From Mycolicibacterium phlei (GTDB lineage Bacteria > Actinomycetota > Actinomycetes > Mycobacteriales > Mycobacteriaceae), in assembly GCF_001583415.1 (NCBI RefSeq), contig NZ_CP014475.1:2046001-2110000 (forward strand): a stretch of 64,000 nucleotides of DNA, read 5' to 3'. Numbering within the stretch: position 1 is the stretch's first letter; the number at the start of each line of letters is the position of its first letter. The notes beneath the pieces were generated by a model. That model ran no database searches, was not told where the DNA came from, and saw nothing but the letters and a program-made list of their open reading frames with translations. Below, piece after piece: positions 53,672-63,974 of this stretch. Position numbers and translations under genes: made by a program.

Positions 53672-55540
53672 GTGAGCGCACCAACAACCCGGCCGCTGGA
53701 GCAGGTGGCCGCGACCGTGCCCGACGACGGACAGGCGGACAAGCCGGCCGGTAAGGCGGGTCCGAAGTCCTCGAAACGCGTTGCCCCGCAACAGATGACC
53801 GGTGCGGAAGCGGTGATCCGGTCGCTCGAGGAGCTCGACGTCGACACCATCTTCGGGATCCCGGGTGGCGCGGTGCTGCCGGTGTACGACCCGCTGTTCG
53901 ACTCCAAGAAGCTGCGCCACGTGCTGGTGCGCCACGAGCAGGGCGCGGGCCACGCCGCCAGCGGCTACGCGCACGCCACCGGCAAGGTCGGCGTGATGAT
54001 GGCCACCTCCGGCCCGGGCGCGACCAACCTGGTCACCCCGCTGGCCGACGCGTACATGGACTCCATCCCGGTGGTGGCCATCACGGGTCAGGTCGGGCGC
54101 GGACTGATCGGCACCGACGCGTTCCAGGAGGCCGACATCTCCGGGATCACGATGCCGATCACCAAGCACAACTTCCTGGTGCGCAATGGTGACGACATCG
54201 CCCGGGTGATCGCCGAGGCGTTCCACATCGCCTCGACCGGACGGCCCGGCCCGGTGCTCGTCGACATCCCCAAGGACATCCTGCAGGGCGAGTGCACGTT
54301 CAGCTGGCCGCCCCGCATCGACCTGCCCGGCTACAAGCCCAACACCAAACCGCATAACCGCCAGATCCGTGAGGCCGCCAAGCTGATCGCCGCGGCTCGC
54401 AAGCCGGTCCTCTACGTCGGCGGCGGTGTGATCCGCGGTGAGGCCAGCGCCGAGCTGCTGGATCTGGCCGAGCTGACCGGGATCCCGGTGGTCACCACGC
54501 TGATGGCCCGCGGTGCGTTCCCCGACAGCCACCCGCAGAACCTGGGCATGCCCGGTATGCACGGCACCGTCGCCGCGGTGGCCGCCCTGCAGCGCAGCGA
54601 CCTGCTCATCGCGCTGGGCACCCGCTTCGACGACCGTGTCACCGGCAGGCTCGACTCGTTCGCGCCCGAGGCCAAGGTGATCCACGCCGACATCGACCCG
54701 GCCGAGATCGGCAAGAACCGTCACGCCGACGTGCCGATCGTCGGCGACGTCAAGGCCGTCATCACCGAGCTGATCTCGGCGCTGCGCCGCGACGGGGCGA
54801 TCGGGTCCATCAAGATCGACAGCTGGTGGGAGTACCTGCGCGGGGTGCAGTCCACCTACCCGCTGAGCTACGGCCCGCAGAGCGACGGCAGCCTGTCGCC
54901 GGAGTTCGTGATCGAGACGCTGGGCAAGATCGTCGGCCCGGACGGCGTCTACGTCGCCGGCGTCGGCCAGCACCAGATGTGGGCGGCGCAGTTCATCTCC
55001 TATGAGAAGCCCAAGACCTGGCTGAACTCCGGCGGTCTGGGCACCATGGGCTTCGCCATCCCCGCTGCGATGGGCGCCAAGTTCGGCCGCCCGGAGGCCG
55101 AGGTGTGGGCCATCGACGGCGACGGCTGCTTCCAGATGACCAACCAGGAGCTGGCCACCTGCGCGCTGGAGGGCGCGCCGATCAAGGTGGCGCTGATCAA
55201 CAACGGCAACCTGGGCATGGTGCGGCAGTGGCAGACACTGTTCTATGACGAGCGGTACAGCCAGACCGACCTGGCCACCCACTCGCGGCGCATCCCGGAC
55301 TTCGTCAAGCTGGCCGAGGCGCTCGGCTGCGTCGGACTGCGTTGTGAGCGTGAGGAAGACGTCGAGAAGGTGATCCAGCAGGCGCGGGCGATCAACGACC
55401 GCCCGGTGGTGATCGACTTCATCGTCGGCGCCGACGCGCAGGTGTGGCCGATGGTCGCCGCCGGCACCAGCAACGACGAGATCATGGCGGCGCGCGACAT
55501 CCGCCCGCTGTTCGACGACAACGAGGAAGGTCACGCCTGA
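53672..55540 (+). CDS. ilvB: Acetolactate synthase large subunit
   Basis: A 622-aa ThDP enzyme. The N-terminal PYR domain has [15 protein letters not shown] with the catalytic Glu in [14 protein letters not shown]. The FAD region follows, then the PP domain with [12 protein letters not shown] and [12 protein letters not shown] (GDG-x-NN ThDP motif). The first 38 residues are a low-complexity extension. It condenses pyruvate (or with 2-oxobutyrate) in Ile/Val/Leu synthesis. The start GTG follows AGGAGA. It is controlled by the upstream attenuator and coupled to ilvN. Confidence 0.97.
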   Translation: MSAPTTRPLEQVAATVPDDGQADKPAGKAGPKSSKRVAPQQMTGAEAVIRSLEELDVDTIFGIPGGAVLPVYDPLFDSKKLRHVLVRHEQGAGHAASGYAHATGKVGVMMATSGPGATNLVTPLADAYMDSIPVVAITGQVGRGLIGTDAFQEADISGITMPITKHNFLVRNGDDIARVIAEAFHIASTGRPGPVLVDIPKDILQGECTFSWPPRIDLPGYKPNTKPHNRQIREAAKLIAAARKPVLYVGGGVIRGEASAELLDLAELTGIPVVTTLMARGAFPDSHPQNLGMPGMHGTVAAVAALQRSDLLIALGTRFDDRVTGRLDSFAPEAKVIHADIDPAEIGKNRHADVPIVGDVKAVITELISALRRDGAIGSIKIDSWWEYLRGVQSTYPLSYGPQSDGSLSPEFVIETLGKIVGPDGVYVAGVGQHQMWAAQFISYEKPKTWLNSGGLGTMGFAIPAAMGAKFGRPEAEVWAIDGDGCFQMTNQELATCALEGAPIKVALINNGNLGMVRQWQTLFYDERYSQTDLATHSRRIPDFVKLAEALGCVGLRCEREEDVEKVIQQARAINDRPVVIDFIVGADAQVWPMVAAGTSNDEIMAARDIRPLFDDNEEGHA

Positions 55541-56043
55541 TGGCCACCACTCACACGCTGTCGGTGCTCGTGGAGGACACGCCCGGCGTCCTGGCCCGCG
55601 TCGCATCGCTGTTCTCCCGGCGTGGCTTCAACATCGAGTCGCTGGCGGTCGGCGCGACCGAGCAGAAGGGCATGTCGCGGATGACGATCGTCGTCTCCGT
55701 CGACGAGGCGCCGCTGGAGCAGATCACCAAGCAGCTCAACAAGCTCGTCAACGTGATCAAGATCGTCGAGCAGGACGAGGCCAACTCGGTGTCGCGCGAG
55801 TTGGCGCTGATCAAGGTGCGCACCGACGCGAGCACCCGCGGTCAGGTCATCGAAGCGGTGAACCTGTTCCGCGCCAAGGTCGTTGACGTGACCACCGAAT
55901 CACTGACGGTCGAGGCCACCGGTACCCAGGAGAAGCTCGAGGCGCTGCTGCGCGTGCTCGAGCCGTTCGGGATCCGGGAGATCGTGCAGTCCGGTGTCGT
56001 GTCGTTGTCACGTGGGCCGCGTGGCATGGGCAGCAGCAAGTAA
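55540..56043 (+). CDS. ilvN: Acetolactate synthase small (regulatory) subunit
   Basis: A 167-aa protein with the N-terminal ACT domain (THTLSVLVEDTPGVLARVASLFSRRGFNIESL) and the C-terminal ALS_ss domain (RELALIKVRTD, LEPFGIREIVQSG). It confers valine feedback inhibition and raises activity of IlvB. Its ATG overlaps the ilvB stop (TGATG). Confidence 0.96.
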   Translation: MATTHTLSVLVEDTPGVLARVASLFSRRGFNIESLAVGATEQKGMSRMTIVVSVDEAPLEQITKQLNKLVNVIKIVEQDEANSVSRELALIKVRTDASTRGQVIEAVNLFRAKVVDVTTESLTVEATGTQEKLEALLRVLEPFGIREIVQSGVVSLSRGPRGMGSSK

Positions 56044-57093
<1,050 letters not shown>

Positions 57094-57099
57094 CAGCGC

Positions 57100-57543
57100 T
57101 CACTCGTTCGTGTAAGGGCGGCGCTCGTGTCCGGGACGACCCCGGGTGCGGCGCCGCTCTTTCATCTCCGACTCGTAGACATGTCTGCGGCCCTGCTGCA
57201 GTTCGTCGCGGACCTCCCGCTCGTACTCGCGGAACACCGACCAGTAGTTGTCGTCGAAGTCCTCGACGATCTGAAAGGTCCAGCGCCCGTAGAGCACATT
57301 GCGTCCGACGAGCTCCTCGGCCAGCCGGTCGGCCACCGCAGGATGCCCGGCGTCGCGCAAATTGTCGCAGGCGTCGCCCAGGAGCAGATCGGCCCGGCCC
57401 ATCAGTTGGTGAAACGAATACAGGTGGCCGCGAGCGCGTTCCACCCACTCCAACGCCTCCGACACCGCGCCGACGGCCTCGACCGTCGCGTCGTCGAGAC
57501 CCTCGGGCCGACTGTGGTTGTTGTCCTGCTGGGGATCGGTCAT
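57100..57543 (-). CDS. Conserved hypothetical helical protein
   Basis: A 147-aa acidic and then basic protein of likely helices (ATVEAVGAVSEALEWVERARGHLYSFHQLMGRAD, LAEELVGRNVLYGRWTFQIVEDFDDNYWSVFREYE), ending in an Arg/Glu-rich tail. No domain is recognised. ATG 57543 was chosen because residues before it are basic and less plausible. It is convergent with ilvC (6-nt gap) and divergent from the MerR-type gene. Confidence 0.68.
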   Translation of the reverse strand: MTDPQQDNNHSRPEGLDDATVEAVGAVSEALEWVERARGHLYSFHQLMGRADLLLGDACDNLRDAGHPAVADRLAEELVGRNVLYGRWTFQIVEDFDDNYWSVFREYEREVRDELQQGRRHVYESEMKERRRTRGRPGHERRPYTNE

Positions 57544-57678
57544 GCCCACCCGGGTACCCGTTCGGCGGCGCAGCCCTATCCACATAGCGAAGCGGTGCAG
57601 CGATTTCGCGTTGAACACAGGTTTAGCGGAATCCGCCGCGGTCTACTCTGACGGCGTTGACGAGCACGGGCGGTACTG

Positions 57679-58506
57679 ATGGATGACACTCCGAGATACA
57701 CGGTCCGTGTCGTGGCCGAACGTGTCGGCGTGCCGACCGCCACCCTGCGCAGCTGGAGTCAGCGCTACGGTGTCGGACCGCCGCAGCACATCCCCGGCAG
57801 GCACCGGCTCTACAGCGACATCGACGTCGCCGTCGTCCATCACATGTGCGAGCTGATCGCCGGTGGCAGCCGGCCCCGCAGCGCCGCCCGGCTCGCGATC
57901 GAGTCGATGACGCCACCCCGCGGAGACGCCGGCTCGGTGGTTACCGCGGCGACCAGTCTCGACCCGGCCGCGCTGGGCCGGACGCTGGAGGCGCATCTGC
58001 GCCACTTCGGTGTCGTCGACACCTGGGACCTGTTGGTGCGGCCCGCCTTCTCCGCCGTCGTCGAGCTCCAGGAGCGGTCCGGTGGCTGTATCGAGGTCGA
58101 ACACATGCTGTCGTGGACGGTGGCCCGGGCCCTGCAACGGGTTCAACTGGCCCCGGCCGGGGCGCCGATCTCCGCCGTGCTGGCGTGCACCGCCGACGAG
58201 ACCCACGTGCTGGGGCTGGAGGCGCTGCGCGCCGCGCTGGGTGAACGGGGTTACGGCGCGCTGATGCTCGGCGCCCGGGTCCCGGTGACGGCGCTGCTCG
58301 ACGCGCTCGACCGCGTCGCACACCCCGCCACCGTGGTGCTGTGGTCCCAGACCGCCGCCACCGCCGACGCCGACGCGGTGCGCGCGGTGGCCGCGCGCAC
58401 CGAGGTGCTGCTCGCCGGATCGGGTTGGGACAGCGTGGAGTCCGGCGGCGCGGGGGAGCGGGTGACCACTCTGGGCGCCGCGCTGGACCGGTGGCCCGCG
58501 CGATGA
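57679..58506 (+). CDS. MerR-family regulator with B12-binding-like domain (CarH/LitR type)
   Basis: A 275-aa protein. The MerR HTH is residues 7-70 (YTVRVVAERVGVPTATLRSW, RHRLYSDIDV). A helical region follows, then a cobalamin-domain-like fold. The E-x-H-x-x-G motif ETHVLG places the lower axial ligand at H176, and E141-H142 match the EH of the CarH W-x9-EH signature. The Trp of that signature is Gln131 here. Such proteins repress carotenoid genes in the dark using adenosylcobalamin. The adjacent idi and crt genes make it the likely regulator of pigment synthesis, though the missing Trp casts doubt on the usual light response. Confidence 0.82.
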   Translation: MDDTPRYTVRVVAERVGVPTATLRSWSQRYGVGPPQHIPGRHRLYSDIDVAVVHHMCELIAGGSRPRSAARLAIESMTPPRGDAGSVVTAATSLDPAALGRTLEAHLRHFGVVDTWDLLVRPAFSAVVELQERSGGCIEVEHMLSWTVARALQRVQLAPAGAPISAVLACTADETHVLGLEALRAALGERGYGALMLGARVPVTALLDALDRVAHPATVVLWSQTAATADADAVRAVAARTEVLLAGSGWDSVESGGAGERVTTLGAALDRWPAR

Positions 58507-58566
58507 CGAGCGCATCGGTTCCACATCATTTAGCGTCGATGTGGGTATGAACAGGAAGTGTCCGCA

Positions 58567-59130
58567 ATGACTCCCGCAGGGGCCACCCAGACCCGGGTTG
58601 AGACGGTGATCCTCCTCGACGAGGACGGCCGGCCGATCGGCAGCGCCGACAAGACCGCCGTACACCACGCCGCGACCCCGCTGCACCTGGCGTTCTCGTG
58701 CTACCTGTTCAACGCCGACGGCCGTGTGCTGCTCACCCGGCGTGCGCTGGGCAAGCGCACCTGGCCGGGGGTGTGGTCGAACTCGTTCTGCGGGCACCCC
58801 GCTCCGGGGGAGCGGGTCGACGACGCCGTGCAGCGGCGGGCCCGCCAGGAGCTCGGCGTCGGGATCGGCACGCCGCGGTGCGTGCTGCCCGATTTCCGTT
58901 ACCGCGCGGTGGCCGCCGACGGCACCGTCGAGAACGAGGTCTGCCCGGTGTTCGTCGCGCGCTGTGACAGCGAGATCCAGGCCGATCCGAACGAGGTGAT
59001 GGAGTGGATGTGGGTCTCGTGGGAGCAGCTGCGCTCGGCCGTCGACCTGCCCTGGGCGATCAGCCCGTGGGCGATCGAACAGATCCCGCTGCTCGACGCC
59101 GCGGGCGCCGGAGGTTTCACGACCGCTTAG
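58567..59130 (+). CDS. idi: Isopentenyl-diphosphate delta-isomerase, type I
   Basis: A 187-aa NUDIX-fold enzyme. The catalytic cysteine is in SNSFCGHP and the catalytic glutamate in TVENEVCPVF, with metal-binding HHAATPLHLAF. It interconverts IPP and DMAPP, supplying GGPP for the facing carotenoid operon. ATG 58567 with AGGAAG upstream is preferred; GTG 58558 is an alternative. It lies 60 nt after the MerR-type gene and overlaps the convergent Rieske gene by 14 nt. Confidence 0.93.
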   Translation: MTPAGATQTRVETVILLDEDGRPIGSADKTAVHHAATPLHLAFSCYLFNADGRVLLTRRALGKRTWPGVWSNSFCGHPAPGERVDDAVQRRARQELGVGIGTPRCVLPDFRYRAVAADGTVENEVCPVFVARCDSEIQADPNEVMEWMWVSWEQLRSAVDLPWAISPWAIEQIPLLDAAGAGGFTTA

Positions 59131-60121
59131 CGCGCAGCGCGTACAGACGTTCGGCGTAGACGAGGTCGTCGCGCCACAGCCGCGCCGCCGCATGCCGCAT
59201 GAACGGTGTGATGACGGGGGCGGCGCGCAGCGCGTGCGCGAATCCGGGACGGTCCGAATGGGCGATCACCGCCTCGATCACGGCGGTGCGCGGGGTCCCG
59301 TCCGCGGCCGCGCCCAGCGGTGTCGCATGGGTCTCCACGACGCTGCCGGTCCCTTCGCCGTCGACGATGCGCATCACGATGGTGCGGGGCTCGGGTGTGG
59401 TGAACTCGGCGATCACCGGAATGGCGATGCGTCCGATGTGGAAGCTGACCGCCACCAGGAACCGGTCGGCCTCCTCGGACAGATCGTCGTCGGCGCTCGG
59501 CGCGGTCAACACCTCCAGCCGGGTGAACGAATACGGATGAAACCAGGCGCCGTGCCACGGATCCAGCCGGTTGGCGATCACGTCGACCGGTTCGCAGCTG
59601 CCGTCCAGCCGGGCCACCGCCGCGATCCGCGCACCGTCCGGGCGGTTCGGCAGAATCGGTGTCGCCGTGGGGGTTTCGCCACCGACATGGTCGAGCCGCA
59701 CCCACGCCAGCACGCCGTCGTCGTGCGCCGGGTAGGGCCGCCAGCCCCACGTGCGGTCACCGTCGAACCGCAGACCGTGCCACGGGCAGATCAGTGTGCC
59801 GCACTCCACCGACCCGGTGGACAGGTCGGCGCCGAGGTGCGGGCACGCCGAGGGTCCGACCGCCAGCGTCCCGTCCGCGGTGCGCCACGCCACCAGTTCG
59901 ACACCGGCGACGGTGACGCCGAGCGGCCGCGTGCCGATGTCGGCGCTGGCCGCGACCACGTACCAGTTGCCGCTCGGCCGGGCCTGCGATCGGCGCAGCG
60001 CGGCGTCGATCAGGGCCGGCTGCGCATCCTCGTAGGTGGGCCGCTGCCGCGACCACGCCGAGCGCGGAAGAAGTTCGAATGGAAAGGTTTTCGCCAACCG
60101 GGCGCGCAGAGCGGGGATCAT
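59117..60121 (-). CDS. Rieske 2Fe-2S protein of carotenoid operon (DUF5914-like)
   Basis: A 334-aa protein. The Rieske cluster motif is CPHLGADLSTGSVECGTLICPWHG-like, with C-x-H and C-x2-H ligands near residues 90-112. A START-like C-terminal domain follows, with ANRLDPWHGAWFHPYSFTRLEV, as in Rieske oxygenases. Its place at the end of a crtU operon suggests it oxygenates the carotenoid or a terpenoid precursor; the reaction is unknown. ATG 60121 overlaps the crtU stop by 4 nt. Confidence 0.8.
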   Translation of the reverse strand: MIPALRARLAKTFPFELLPRSAWSRQRPTYEDAQPALIDAALRRSQARPSGNWYVVAASADIGTRPLGVTVAGVELVAWRTADGTLAVGPSACPHLGADLSTGSVECGTLICPWHGLRFDGDRTWGWRPYPAHDDGVLAWVRLDHVGGETPTATPILPNRPDGARIAAVARLDGSCEPVDVIANRLDPWHGAWFHPYSFTRLEVLTAPSADDDLSEEADRFLVAVSFHIGRIAIPVIAEFTTPEPRTIVMRIVDGEGTGSVVETHATPLGAAADGTPRTAVIEAVIAHSDRPGFAHALRAAPVITPFMRHAAARLWRDDLVYAERLYALRAKRS

Positions 60122-61632
60122 CGCAGCTGCCTTTCTGCCAGCCGCCGCAACGGCGCGAAGCGCCCGCGGGTCGGCACGCTGTGAAGGTCGTGACCGGCCA
60201 GGCCGAACCGCGCCAGCAGCGCGTTGGCCGCCGACCATCCGGTGGTCGCCGCGCGTTCCATCAGGGCCACCGGCAGATCGATGCGGATCCCGTCACCGGC
60301 CAGCACCAGCCCGTCGTGGGGTGTGCCGACCGTCGGGCGCGCGGCGAAGTCGCCGGGCGCGAACCGGGGACAGTCCGCACGCGTCAGCACGCGTTCGGCG
60401 ACGATGTTCGCCGAGCGCGTCTCGGGGTAGAGCTCGTGCAGACGGTCGAGCAACCGGCCGGTGAGGTCGGTGTCGTCGTGGACCGCATACGAATGCAGCT
60501 CGACCACCGAACCGCCGGTGCGGCGCGCCCAGTCCATGGCCTCCCGCTCGTAGCGGTCCAGCACGCTGACGTTGTCCAGCGGTGGGCGCCCGCCGGTGCC
60601 GAGAAACGCGGCACGGTCGGCGTTGACGGGAAGATCCAGCCACAGCCGCTGCACGACGAACGGCGCAGCGGTGGCCATCGCGGCGACCCGCGCACGCCAG
60701 GCGTCGTCGCCGAGGGTGGGCGAGGCCGCGACGATCCTCTGCAGCCCGGCCACGTCGGTGGCCAGCACGACCCCGTCGGCGTCGAGATCCTCGCCGTCGT
60801 CGCAGTGCACCTTGAACCGGTCGCCGTACCGGATCTCGCGCACCGACACGCCGGTGCGGATCCGCACCTCGTGGGACCGCAGATAGTCGGCCATCGGATT
60901 CCACAGTGCCACATCGAAATTGGCGGTGGCGACGTCGAAGACCAGGCCCTCGCTGGAGCCGAGGAAGTAGATGTGGAACATCGTCGCCAGCTCGGCGGCC
61001 GACAGGTGCGACGGTACGGCGAAGAAGCTGCGGGAGAACACCTCGAAGGCCAGGTGGCGGGCGGCAGGCGGGAAGTTGATGTCACGCAGGAACGTCTCGG
61101 CATCGGTGTCGTCGAGGATGCGGTAGATGTCGGGCACCCGCACCGCGGCCAGCGGTGCCGCCGCGCGGGCGTTGAGCCTGAGCAGGTCCGGCATCCGGAA
61201 CGTCGGGCTGCGCAGCGCGAACGCCAGTGCGTTCAGCGGCGGCGTCTGCGGTAGACCGCGGAACGTGTCCCAGCGGCCGTGCGCGTCGACGAGCGGATAG
61301 TCCGATACCGGCGTCAGCATGCGCAACGCCGGATCGACACGACGCAACAGCGTGCGCAGGTTGTAGTACTGGCGGAAGAACGCGTGGAAGCCGCGGTTCA
61401 TCGCCACCGGGGTGCCGTCGTCGAGTTGTTCGGTCCAGCCGCCGACCCGGCCGCCCAGGTAGGGCTGGCGTTCGACGACGTCGACCTCCACCCCTCGCTC
61501 GGCCAGCCCCGTGGCCGCGGCGAGCCCGGCGATGCCAGCCCCGACCACCACCACCCGCGGGCGCCGCGGCAGCGCCGAGGCGTCGGGCAGTCCGGTGGGT
61601 GCGGGGAGGGTGACGCGGCGGGGATCGGTCAC
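60118..61632 (-). CDS. crtU: Carotene desaturase/methylase CrtU (isorenieratene synthase type)
   Basis: A 504-aa FAD protein: dinucleotide motif VVVVGAGIAGLAAATGLAERG, VERQPYLGGRVGGWTEQL. The CrtU-typical MNRGFHAFFRQYYNLRTLLRR, MFHIYFLGSSEGLVFDV and the C-terminal FAD motif HDGLVLAGDGIRIDLPVALMERA follow. Members of this branch turn beta-ionone rings into aromatic rings, making isorenieratene from beta-carotene. Phytoene desaturase CrtI lacks these middle motifs. It overlaps the methyltransferase gene upstream by 4 nt (GTG 61632). Confidence 0.88.
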   Translation of the reverse strand: MTDPRRVTLPAPTGLPDASALPRRPRVVVVGAGIAGLAAATGLAERGVEVDVVERQPYLGGRVGGWTEQLDDGTPVAMNRGFHAFFRQYYNLRTLLRRVDPALRMLTPVSDYPLVDAHGRWDTFRGLPQTPPLNALAFALRSPTFRMPDLLRLNARAAAPLAAVRVPDIYRILDDTDAETFLRDINFPPAARHLAFEVFSRSFFAVPSHLSAAELATMFHIYFLGSSEGLVFDVATANFDVALWNPMADYLRSHEVRIRTGVSVREIRYGDRFKVHCDDGEDLDADGVVLATDVAGLQRIVAASPTLGDDAWRARVAAMATAAPFVVQRLWLDLPVNADRAAFLGTGGRPPLDNVSVLDRYEREAMDWARRTGGSVVELHSYAVHDDTDLTGRLLDRLHELYPETRSANIVAERVLTRADCPRFAPGDFAARPTVGTPHDGLVLAGDGIRIDLPVALMERAATTGWSAANALLARFGLAGHDLHSVPTRGRFAPLRRLAERQLR

Positions 61633-62333
61633 CGGGGTGCCTCCGCGAGGAAGGTGTGCACGATGTTGTGCTGCCAACCCGGCATCGTCTTGCTGCGGAC
61701 GTTGTCGAAACCGTTGTCCTGCAACCGCCTCCGGAACCTCTCCGCGCTGTCGAACTCGTTGACGCTGTGGCGCAGGTAGCGGTACAGCGAGGCGTCGCCG
61801 CTGCGCAGCCGCCCGGCCGGGATGATGATCGTCGCGCACACGGCGTTCCAGACCGCGCTCGCCAGCCGCGAGCCGCGCACCGAGTACTCGTGCACCGCCA
61901 GTGTCGCACCCGGGCGCAGCAGGGACACGAACGCGCGCAGCTGGGTGTCCGGGTCGGGCAGATTGCGCACCAGATAGGCGGCGAGGATCCCGTCGAACGG
62001 TCCGGTGACACCGGCCGCGGCGAGGTCCTCGATGCGACTGTGCACGAACCGTACGGTGTCCGGCCACGATTTGGCCCGGGCCTGGGCGAGCATGCCCGCC
62101 GACCCGTCGACCGCGATGATCTCGGCGCGCGGAGCGACCGTCAGCAGCGCGGCGGTCGACGCCCCGGTGCCGCAGCCGGCGTCGAGCAGGCGCAGTCCGC
62201 GTCCGCCGTCCGGAATCCGCATGCGCTGCGCCGAGATCCGCAGGTGCCGGTGGTAGCCCGGGTTGGCGTTGACCAGCCGGTCGTAGGCGGGCGCGCCGTC
62301 GTCGAACGCGGCGGGGACGTCAACCGGGGTCAT
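61629..62333 (-). CDS. Class I SAM methyltransferase of carotenoid operon
   Basis: A 234-aa protein: FDDGAPAYDRLVNANPGYHRHL start, motif I LRLLDAGCGTGASTAAL, IIAVDGSAGML, LAAYLVRNLPDPD and SLLRPGATLAVHEYS. The sequence is close to the UbiE/menaquinone methyltransferase type. It lies between crtYd and crtU, overlapping both by 4 nt, so a carotenoid or quinone substrate is likely. Its target is unknown; it may methylate a hydroxylated carotenoid. Confidence 0.78.
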   Translation of the reverse strand: MTPVDVPAAFDDGAPAYDRLVNANPGYHRHLRISAQRMRIPDGGRGLRLLDAGCGTGASTAALLTVAPRAEIIAVDGSAGMLAQARAKSWPDTVRFVHSRIEDLAAAGVTGPFDGILAAYLVRNLPDPDTQLRAFVSLLRPGATLAVHEYSVRGSRLASAVWNAVCATIIIPAGRLRSGDASLYRYLRHSVNEFDSAERFRRRLQDNGFDNVRSKTMPGWQHNIVHTFLAEAPR

Positions 62334-62677
62334 GACACGTTCTCCTTCTGGGCCTTCTCCGCCGCCTCGGAGCGGCGGCGTTGTCGTTCCCACAGCAACA
62401 GCACGCCGGTCACCAGCGCCCACCCGAACAGAAAGTCCTCTACGGGGATATCCAACGGGAAGCGCAGCCCGCTGGTGTGGTTTTCGTCATAGATCACGAT
62501 CGGTGCGCTCAGCTTCGTCAGCCAGCCGTCCACCGGGATCTGGAACCCGAGCACGATGACCATCGAGATCCAGTAGGCGGGCTTACGGAACAGTCCGGTG
62601 TGCAGGATGCGCAGTTCCCATGCGGCGACCACGATCACGGCCACCACGGCGGGCAGGGTGTAACCGAGCCCGGTCAT
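62330..62677 (-). CDS. crtYd: Lycopene cyclase subunit CrtYd-type
   Basis: A 115-aa protein with three transmembrane helices and the lycopene cyclase domain motif FPLDIPVEDFLFGWALV. It forms a heterodimer with the preceding CrtYc-type protein; together they make the actinobacterial heterodimeric beta-cyclase that closes lycopene rings. The gene overlaps its neighbours by 4 nt each, and the C-terminal tail is charged. Confidence 0.88.
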   Translation of the reverse strand: MTGLGYTLPAVVAVIVVAAWELRILHTGLFRKPAYWISMVIVLGFQIPVDGWLTKLSAPIVIYDENHTSGLRFPLDIPVEDFLFGWALVTGVLLLWERQRRRSEAAEKAQKENVS

Positions 62678-63030
62678 GGCGTGAACTCCCCGGAACGCGT
62701 GGCTCGGCGGCGGCGCACCCAGCCGAGGATGGTCTCCACGGCGTTGTAGGTCAGCAGCCCGCACAGCGGGATCACCAGGAAGAACAGCAGTTCCTCCAGC
62801 GGCATGATGCCGGGAATGTCGATGCCGGTGAGATAGCGCGGGTTGTACGTCCAGACGCCGGCCATGATCGCGACGACGTCCCAGACGACGAACACCGCGG
62901 CGACCGGCAGTATCGCGGCCGCGGTGCGGCGCAGCCGGCGGTACACCCCGGGGCCGAGGAACTCCAGCGGTGCGGTGATCACCAGGCACGCCGCCAGCAC
63001 GAGCAGGTAGTGCAGATGGTCCACCGTCAC
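62674..63030 (-). CDS. crtYc: Lycopene cyclase subunit CrtYc-type
   Basis: A 118-aa protein with three transmembrane helices and the cyclase domain signature IPGIMPLEELLFFLVIPLCGLLTYN. GTG 63030 overlaps the crtB stop; a second GTG at 63024 would remove two residues. Together with CrtYd it catalyses beta-ring formation. The order crtB-crtYc-crtYd matches other actinobacterial carotenoid operons. Confidence 0.88.
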   Translation of the reverse strand: MTVDHLHYLLVLAACLVITAPLEFLGPGVYRRLRRTAAAILPVAAVFVVWDVVAIMAGVWTYNPRYLTGIDIPGIMPLEELLFFLVIPLCGLLTYNAVETILGWVRRRRATRSGEFTP

Positions 63031-63974
63031 GCCCCGTGGTCGCGGTGGCGCACACCCCACGCTCGCAGCAGCCCCGCGCCGCCGACCCGGATCCGGCGCA
63101 CGGTGCCGACGGTGGCGCGCTGGCTGAACACGGCGAAGTCGATCTCCTCGATGCGGTCGAGGATCTGCGAGTACAGCGTCAACGCGGCCGACACACAGGG
63201 CCGCGAGCGCGGCGCCAGCAACGAGATCCCCTGGCGCGCATAGTCGTAGATGCTCCGGTTGATCGCGTGCTGGTCGACCAGCGCGCGCCGGACGCGAGCG
63301 TCGGTGCGGCGGTTGAGGTGGCACCACGTCAGCACGTCGCGATCGACACCGTGGGCGGCGAGCTCGTCGGCGGGCAGGTAGACCCTGCCGCGGTCGAGGT
63401 CCTCGTCGACATCGCGCAGGAAATTGGTGAGCTGAAACGCCTTGCCCAGTGCGGCGGCGTAGGGGGCCGCCTCCTCGGGCGGGCCGACGGTGCCGAGCAC
63501 CGGCAGCAGCTGCAGCCCGATGACCTCCGCGGAGCCGTACATGTAGCGGTCCAGCGCGGCGCGGTCCGGATAGTCGGTGACGGTCAGGTCCATCCGCATC
63601 GAGGCCAGGAAGTCGTCGAACAGCTCCCACGGGATCCCGTAGCGGCGGGCACAGTGAACCACGGCCGCCAGGCACGGGTCACCGTCGTCCTCGCCGCTGC
63701 CGGTGAGCCGGTTGAACAACTGGGTGGCCAGCAGTTGCAGGCGCTCACCACGCTCGGCCATGCCGACGGACGGATCGAAGTCGTCGAGGATGTCGTCGGC
63801 GCGGCGCGCGAACCCGTACAGCGCATGCACGGCCGGGCGCTGTTCGGGCGCCAGCATCCTGGTGGCCAGGAAGAAGGTGCGGCCGTGTTCGGCGTTGATG
63901 GTGCGGCACCGCCGGTAGGCCTCCCGCAGCGACGGATCGTGTACGCCCGCGGCATCGAGTTCGGAACCGATCAT
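63027..63974 (-). CDS. crtB: Phytoene synthase
   Basis: A 315-aa all-helical prenyl synthase. The first Asp-rich motif is FARRADDILDDFD and the second NFLRDVDEDLDRGRVYLP, which bind Mg2+ and the diphosphates. RMDLTVTDYPDRAALDRYMYGSAEVIG lies between them. It condenses two GGPP molecules to phytoene, the first carotenoid step. Its ATG overlaps the stop of the upstream gene, most of which is outside the window. Confidence 0.94.
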   Translation of the reverse strand: MIGSELDAAGVHDPSLREAYRRCRTINAEHGRTFFLATRMLAPEQRPAVHALYGFARRADDILDDFDPSVGMAERGERLQLLATQLFNRLTGSGEDDGDPCLAAVVHCARRYGIPWELFDDFLASMRMDLTVTDYPDRAALDRYMYGSAEVIGLQLLPVLGTVGPPEEAAPYAAALGKAFQLTNFLRDVDEDLDRGRVYLPADELAAHGVDRDVLTWCHLNRRTDARVRRALVDQHAINRSIYDYARQGISLLAPRSRPCVSAALTLYSQILDRIEEIDFAVFSQRATVGTVRRIRVGGAGLLRAWGVRHRDHGA

